Shown piece after piece: positions 60,500-64,000 of a stretch of 64,000 nt of DNA. Position 1 is the first letter of the stretch. Each line of letters begins with the position of its first letter. The stretch is from contig JAEVZS010000016.1 in assembly GCA_023392125.1 (NCBI GenBank), positions 1-64,000 on the forward strand, in the 5' to 3' direction. The notes beneath the pieces were generated by a model. That model saw only the letters and a list, made by a program, of their open reading frames with translations. It was not told where the DNA came from and did no database searches. A program made the translations under genes and the position numbers. The DNA comes from Bacteroidota bacterium (GTDB lineage: Bacteria; Bacteroidota; Bacteroidia; Cytophagales; Cytophagaceae).

Positions 60500-61725
60500 T
60501 ATTTTTTGTACTTGTTCTGCCAGTCAAAGTGCCAACCAATTTCTAAATTGTTTGACAGTAAATAGTAATGTCCATTTGTGAAATCTACACCTAATGGTAA
60601 ATAATCTCCAATTGATAAGTCAAGTCTGCGGATATATTCAACGAGTTCAATACTTAAATTTTTTATTTCACTTTCTAAACTTTCTATTGTTGCACCTGAA
60701 TTTATTTTTCGTTCAATTTGCCGATACTTGGCTTTAAATTCATTATCCCACCTGCTTATACTATCTCTTTTAAAATCCTCTGCTTCTGAAAATAGGATAA
60801 AATTTTCCTCATCAGACCAGTATGTATAATGTCGAAGAAATTTCAGCATTAATGTTGTGTATTTTATTACATCTTGTGAACCAGCCTGAATCTCGCCTAC
60901 ATCAAGTAGTTGTTTTATAAAAATTTGTTCTTCTGGATTTTCGGGAAGAAGAATAGGGAAGTTTCGAGTAGGAAGTTTTTGTACTCCTGTAGATACTTTA
61001 AAACATTTTCCAAATTTTTTATTGAAATCATCAAAGGTAATTTCAAACTTCTGCCCTGACTTTATTTCCAGATATTTTGACAATTGTAAGTTTGAATATA
61101 GGCTATCGTATATTGTTTCAACAATATGATTTTCTCTGTAAAGTTCAAGTAGCTTATTTTTAATGCGTTTTACTATTTCATCAACACCTGTTTCAATTGA
61201 AATTTTTGAAAGAAAAAGGGATAGTTTTGTCTTATCAAGAGAAACTATATTTTCGATGTATTTCTGTATGGTTGTGTCTTTTGTTTTATCCTTTAAATCA
61301 TTGAGTTTTTTCAATATCGTATAGATGTTTTTATCAGTCTTAAAATTGGAAAGACTACTGACAAACTCATTATTGTTTTCATTTTTATTGGTTGCTAAGA
61401 CAAAAGAGTTCTTATCAAGAAAATTTCCTTTGCTCTTTTTGATAAAATCAGCCCAATTGCTCAATGTTTTCCATAAATCCGTATCTAATGTTGTCAAATT
61501 TTGAGTAGCCCCGTTGCTGTTTTCTAAAACAGTATGTTTTGTTTGAAATAAAATAGTAGTTCCGTCTTCTCTTTCAATATGTACATCGTCTTTCACTTCA
61601 AAACCAACTTTTTGTCCGTGACGCAGTTCAAGAGCTAATAACATAAAGTAATAGAATTGATAATCAAATCCTATGGCTTGTGCTCCTGCTGTATGTTGCT
61701 CTTGTATTGTTTTAGTTTTAGCCAT
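60499..61725 (-). CDS. ABC-3C effector: nuclease fold plus ABC-3C CTD
   Basis: A 408-residue protein. Residues about 10-110 look like the Cap4/DUF4297-type PD-(D/E)xK nuclease fold: GFDYQFYYFMLLALELRHG, then Glu43, Asp46/Asp47 (GFEVKDDV) and FQTKH (Gln61, Lys63). Residues about 260-408 resemble the ABC-3C C-terminal domain (FLRHYTYWSDEENF; YYLLSNNLEIGWHFDWQNKY). It is likely the effector that cleaves DNA when the ATPase signals invasion. The stop is followed by the middle-component start at the overlapping base. Confidence 0.8.
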   Translation of the reverse strand: MAKTKTIQEQHTAGAQAIGFDYQFYYFMLLALELRHGQKVGFEVKDDVHIEREDGTTILFQTKHTVLENSNGATQNLTTLDTDLWKTLSNWADFIKKSKGNFLDKNSFVLATNKNENNNEFVSSLSNFKTDKNIYTILKKLNDLKDKTKDTTIQKYIENIVSLDKTKLSLFLSKISIETGVDEIVKRIKNKLLELYRENHIVETIYDSLYSNLQLSKYLEIKSGQKFEITFDDFNKKFGKCFKVSTGVQKLPTRNFPILLPENPEEQIFIKQLLDVGEIQAGSQDVIKYTTLMLKFLRHYTYWSDEENFILFSEAEDFKRDSISRWDNEFKAKYRQIERKINSGATIESLESEIKNLSIELVEYIRRLDLSIGDYLPLGVDFTNGHYYLLSNNLEIGWHFDWQNKYKK

Positions 61726-61732
61726 ACTTATT

Positions 61733-63340
61733 TTATTTATTCCTATTCAATCTGCGTTTTGACAATTTATCCCAAATAGAATGTGCCAAACCAACTTCTT
61801 TTTGTGTCAAACCATAGTGTTGTTTCAGGATTATTTCATTCGTAATTTTCAAAATCTCATCAATGCTTTTTTTCTCTCGCATCATTTTATCAATCACTTT
61901 AAGTAATTCCTCATTTTGCGATTGATAGGGAAGAAGTATCTGTTCTGCTTCGCTTGGCATTAGTTCCAAAACACCACCGCCATAACTGCGACCTACAATT
62001 TCAGAAAATGCCAATGAAAGCGAATTGTAGAAACTGGCAATAAACGCATTTTTGTTTGTGGTTTCCTTTACAAAAACTCGGTGCATTGTGTCCGTTGTAT
62101 AGGCGTTGGCTTCGTTTAAAATCAAACGTGGAAACAAATTATTTCTGCGAATAAATAAAGCATCAGAAAGTTTAATTGACGGAATAACAAACCAATCATC
62201 ACGAATGCCTGTTTTGTAACCTTTGTTTATGCCAATACTTTCGCCATATTGTATATAGTCTTGTACTCCTGTGTGTCCGTTTAGTTTTTCTTTTGGTGGA
62301 AAAACCAACAAATTTGCTTTGGCTTCGGTCTGTTGATTTTTAAACCAATCATCTTTTGTAAAAACTATGCTGTTTACCTGAACACTTCTGCCAACCATTG
62401 GCTTTGCAAATTCTTCTAATCGGTAGAACGCAACGGTTGAATATGGAACAGTAAAATAATTATTTGCTCCTGTTGTTATGCCAACTTCTACATTTGCATA
62501 ATTTCCGATAGTCGGAATTTTTCTTTTTGTTGCAATGTTTTCTAAAAAGTCAATTTCTTCCTGCTCTAAAAAATAGTAAGTCCATTTGTTGGATTTGAAA
62601 TCTATTTTTTTGCTTGGGCTTTTTAATCGGTTTACATCTAATGTTGGAAGGTCGGAAGCATCTCGTAATTCCAAATGTTCAATCAAATGTGAACCGCTTC
62701 CGTTTCTTTCACAAAGCAATAAAACAACTTCTTGTTGAATGTCGGGAAATACCAACTTTTCAAATGATATAATGTTTATTTTGTTGTAGAAATGTGCTAA
62801 AAATTCACGCAGTTGTTGAGCATACGAAACCTGTAATAATTCCGCAGGAATTACAAAACCGATTTTCCCTTTTTCTTTCAGTAATAGACTTGCACCAATC
62901 ACAAATGAAACCCAAGCGTTAGTTAGCTTTGAATATTTAAGTCCTGCCTTCTTGAATATCTTATCGGCTTCTGCTTGCTGTTCTTTGTCAAAATATTGAT
63001 AACGGATATAAGGCGGATTGCCGACAACTAAATCAAATTGCTCCGTAGTTTCATTACAATACAAATGAAAATCGGTATTGATTACATTTTTATTTTTGAG
63101 TTTTATTTTATCGGACTTTTCGGCTTCAACTTCATCAAATTCAATAGCTGTTACCGATTTGAATTTGTGATTATTTTCTTTCAGTTGCTCTAAAAAAACA
63201 CCGTCCCCACAACTTGGTTCTAAAACCTCGTAATCAGAACTTCCGTTAATGCCCCATTTCAAAATAAATGAAGCAATCGGTTCAGGCGTGTAAAAACCAC
63301 CCCGAAGTTTTTCGGCTGTTGCGTTCTCAATTAGCTTCAT
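61733..63340 (-). CDS. N6-adenine DNA methyltransferase (Eco57I/TaqI-like)
   Basis: A 535-residue class I methyltransferase: GGFYTPEPIASFILKWG at the start, motif I LEPSCGDGVFL (residues 40-50), motif IV NPPYIRY (108-114), and a C-terminal target-recognition region with motifs such as NEANAYTTDTMHRVFV and GGGVLELMPSEAEQILLP. It methylates adenine in a specific site, protecting self DNA. It overlaps the upstream partial gene by 14 bases and is 7 bases from the ABC-3C effector gene. Confidence 0.88.
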   Translation of the reverse strand: MKLIENATAEKLRGGFYTPEPIASFILKWGINGSSDYEVLEPSCGDGVFLEQLKENNHKFKSVTAIEFDEVEAEKSDKIKLKNKNVINTDFHLYCNETTEQFDLVVGNPPYIRYQYFDKEQQAEADKIFKKAGLKYSKLTNAWVSFVIGASLLLKEKGKIGFVIPAELLQVSYAQQLREFLAHFYNKINIISFEKLVFPDIQQEVVLLLCERNGSGSHLIEHLELRDASDLPTLDVNRLKSPSKKIDFKSNKWTYYFLEQEEIDFLENIATKRKIPTIGNYANVEVGITTGANNYFTVPYSTVAFYRLEEFAKPMVGRSVQVNSIVFTKDDWFKNQQTEAKANLLVFPPKEKLNGHTGVQDYIQYGESIGINKGYKTGIRDDWFVIPSIKLSDALFIRRNNLFPRLILNEANAYTTDTMHRVFVKETTNKNAFIASFYNSLSLAFSEIVGRSYGGGVLELMPSEAEQILLPYQSQNEELLKVIDKMMREKKSIDEILKITNEIILKQHYGLTQKEVGLAHSIWDKLSKRRLNRNK

Positions 63341-64000
63341 ACAATTCTTTGATTAAAGGGATTAATAAATCATCATCGCCCAAATCGTACAATTCGGCTA
63401 ATAATTTTTCCAAGTTTGCTTTTTCTCTCGCAAACTGTGCTTGAAGTGGCGTTAAAGTTCTTTTGTTTCCTGCATTGGCATCTATTTGGTCGTAAATGCT
63501 GATTAACTCTTTTTGAGCCGAAACAATTTTGTCGTGAAGTGTTTTTTCTTCTTTGTTAGTAAAATCAATTTTTCGGATTGGCAAGTTTTTCAAAACTTTT
63601 GTACCTCTTGCAATGTAACCACCTCTAAAAACTTCGCCATACAATGCACTGAACCATTCCAAATATTTGGAATTGAGAATGGCTTGAATGTAGTAGATTG
63701 AATATTTCGAAGTTTCGGGAACGGCAACCACACAATAACCTGCTGTTCCACCCGACGAAATCAATGTTCCGTAAATGTCAATGGCATATTTATCGCCAAC
63801 TGAAAGAACACCAACAATAATTTTCTGTGGCAGTCCGCAACTATCCAAACTTTGATGTCTGCCGTATCTGTGCCATTCTTCTTGTGTTTGTGGCGTTGGT
63901 TTAATATCTCGCTTTGGATTATTCAAAATCGCTTTATGCTTTTGCAAATAAGCATAAGCCAAAGGAAATTTCTTTTGAATGGTTGCAAGTGGAATTACAT
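63327..64000 (-). CDS. Partial Eco57I-type restriction-modification protein (C-terminus)
   Basis: The last 224 residues or so of a gene that runs off the right edge. The frame is open to the end of the window (VIPLATIQKKFPLAYAYLQ), so it is not a start near 63962. The C-terminus has the TaqI-like specificity-domain features WHRYGRHQSLDSC, IISSGGTAGYCV-like strand pattern, SKYLEWFSALYGEVFRGGYI and a coiled-coil tail. It is probably the restriction or larger methylase subunit paired with the methyltransferase at 61733. Confidence 0.8.
   Translation of the reverse strand, partial: VIPLATIQKKFPLAYAYLQKHKAILNNPKRDIKPTPQTQEEWHRYGRHQSLDSCGLPQKIIVGVLSVGDKYAIDIYGTLISSGGTAGYCVVAVPETSKYSIYYIQAILNSKYLEWFSALYGEVFRGGYIARGTKVLKNLPIRKIDFTNKEEKTLHDKIVSAQKELISIYDQIDANAGNKRTLTPLQAQFAREKANLEKLLAELYDLGDDDLLIPLIKELYEAN

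Noticed and set aside
37343..64000. Integron integrase or transposase gene
   Set aside because: I looked for a tyrosine recombinase, DDE transposase or RAYT among the reading frames here. None is present, so the array lacks a visible mobilising enzyme in this window.
1..64000. CRISPR array, rRNA or tRNA genes
   Set aside because: No regularly spaced short repeats and no cloverleaf or rRNA-like sequence were seen by eye. A tRNAscan or Infernal run would settle small RNAs.

Overview
The window comes from a member of the phylum Bacteroidota. The evidence is type IX secretion (T9SS) C-terminal sorting domains, promoter boxes of the form TAnnTTTG, and many protein families typical of this phylum. 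There is no rRNA, tRNA or CRISPR array. I cannot name the genus.

Region 1 (1-20 kb) looks like ordinary chromosome with moderate G+C. It holds a secreted protein with WKTDGT repeats, a DUF2945/DUF488 pair, two lipoproteins, and a three-gene MFS/HlyD/TolC efflux operon transcribed divergently from an AraC-type regulator. It also holds an ArsR regulator overlapping an SRPBCC-VOC fusion, and a secreted leucine-rich-repeat protein. A plus-strand module at 15.1-19.2 kb pairs a D-lactate dehydrogenase with a FixL-like (haem-PAS) histidine kinase and a receiver-CRP fusion regulator. This reads as an oxygen-responsive circuit. A T9SS gene at 19.3-20.1 kb is broken.

Region 2 (20-37 kb) has nitronate monooxygenase and DinD. 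Three copies of one palindrome lie in and around dinD. A long run of small minus-strand enzymes and stress proteins follows (SRPBCC, DoxX, VOC, YdeI, DUF1801, RibD-like, DJ-1/PfpI), with a methionine aminopeptidase and a TIGR03915/TIGR03916 DNA-repair pair.

Region 3 (37-57 kb) is visibly richer in A+T. It is cut up by at least seven well-preserved attC-like palindromes (S1-S7). Each interval between neighbouring palindromes starts and ends with its own matching 9-10 base inverted sequence, which is the signature of integron gene cassettes. Genes all face the same way and have short flanks. The cargo includes two GyrI/Cass2-like effector-binding proteins, a MBL-fold hydrolase, a Crp/Fnr regulator, a cupin, MmcQ/YjbR, DUF4262 and a truncated NTF2-like gene. 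One interval of 10.5 kb carries a copper/silver efflux island: P1B ATPase, methionine-rich RND adaptor, RND pump, TolC and a YHS-like lipoprotein. No integrase gene is visible.

Region 4 (57-64 kb) is a tightly packed minus-strand operon that looks like genome defence. It encodes a split N6-adenine restriction-modification enzyme (the first gene runs off the window), a three-component ABC (ABC-3C) set of nuclease-CTD protein, middle component and DUF3732 ATPase, and a nucleoid-associated NA37 protein. A second family of hairpins (H1-H3), with different stems but a shared loop, flanks the copper island and borders the defence operon. The attC-like array, the H-hairpins and the ABC-3C/RM/NA37 operon are the strongest candidates for undescribed biology.
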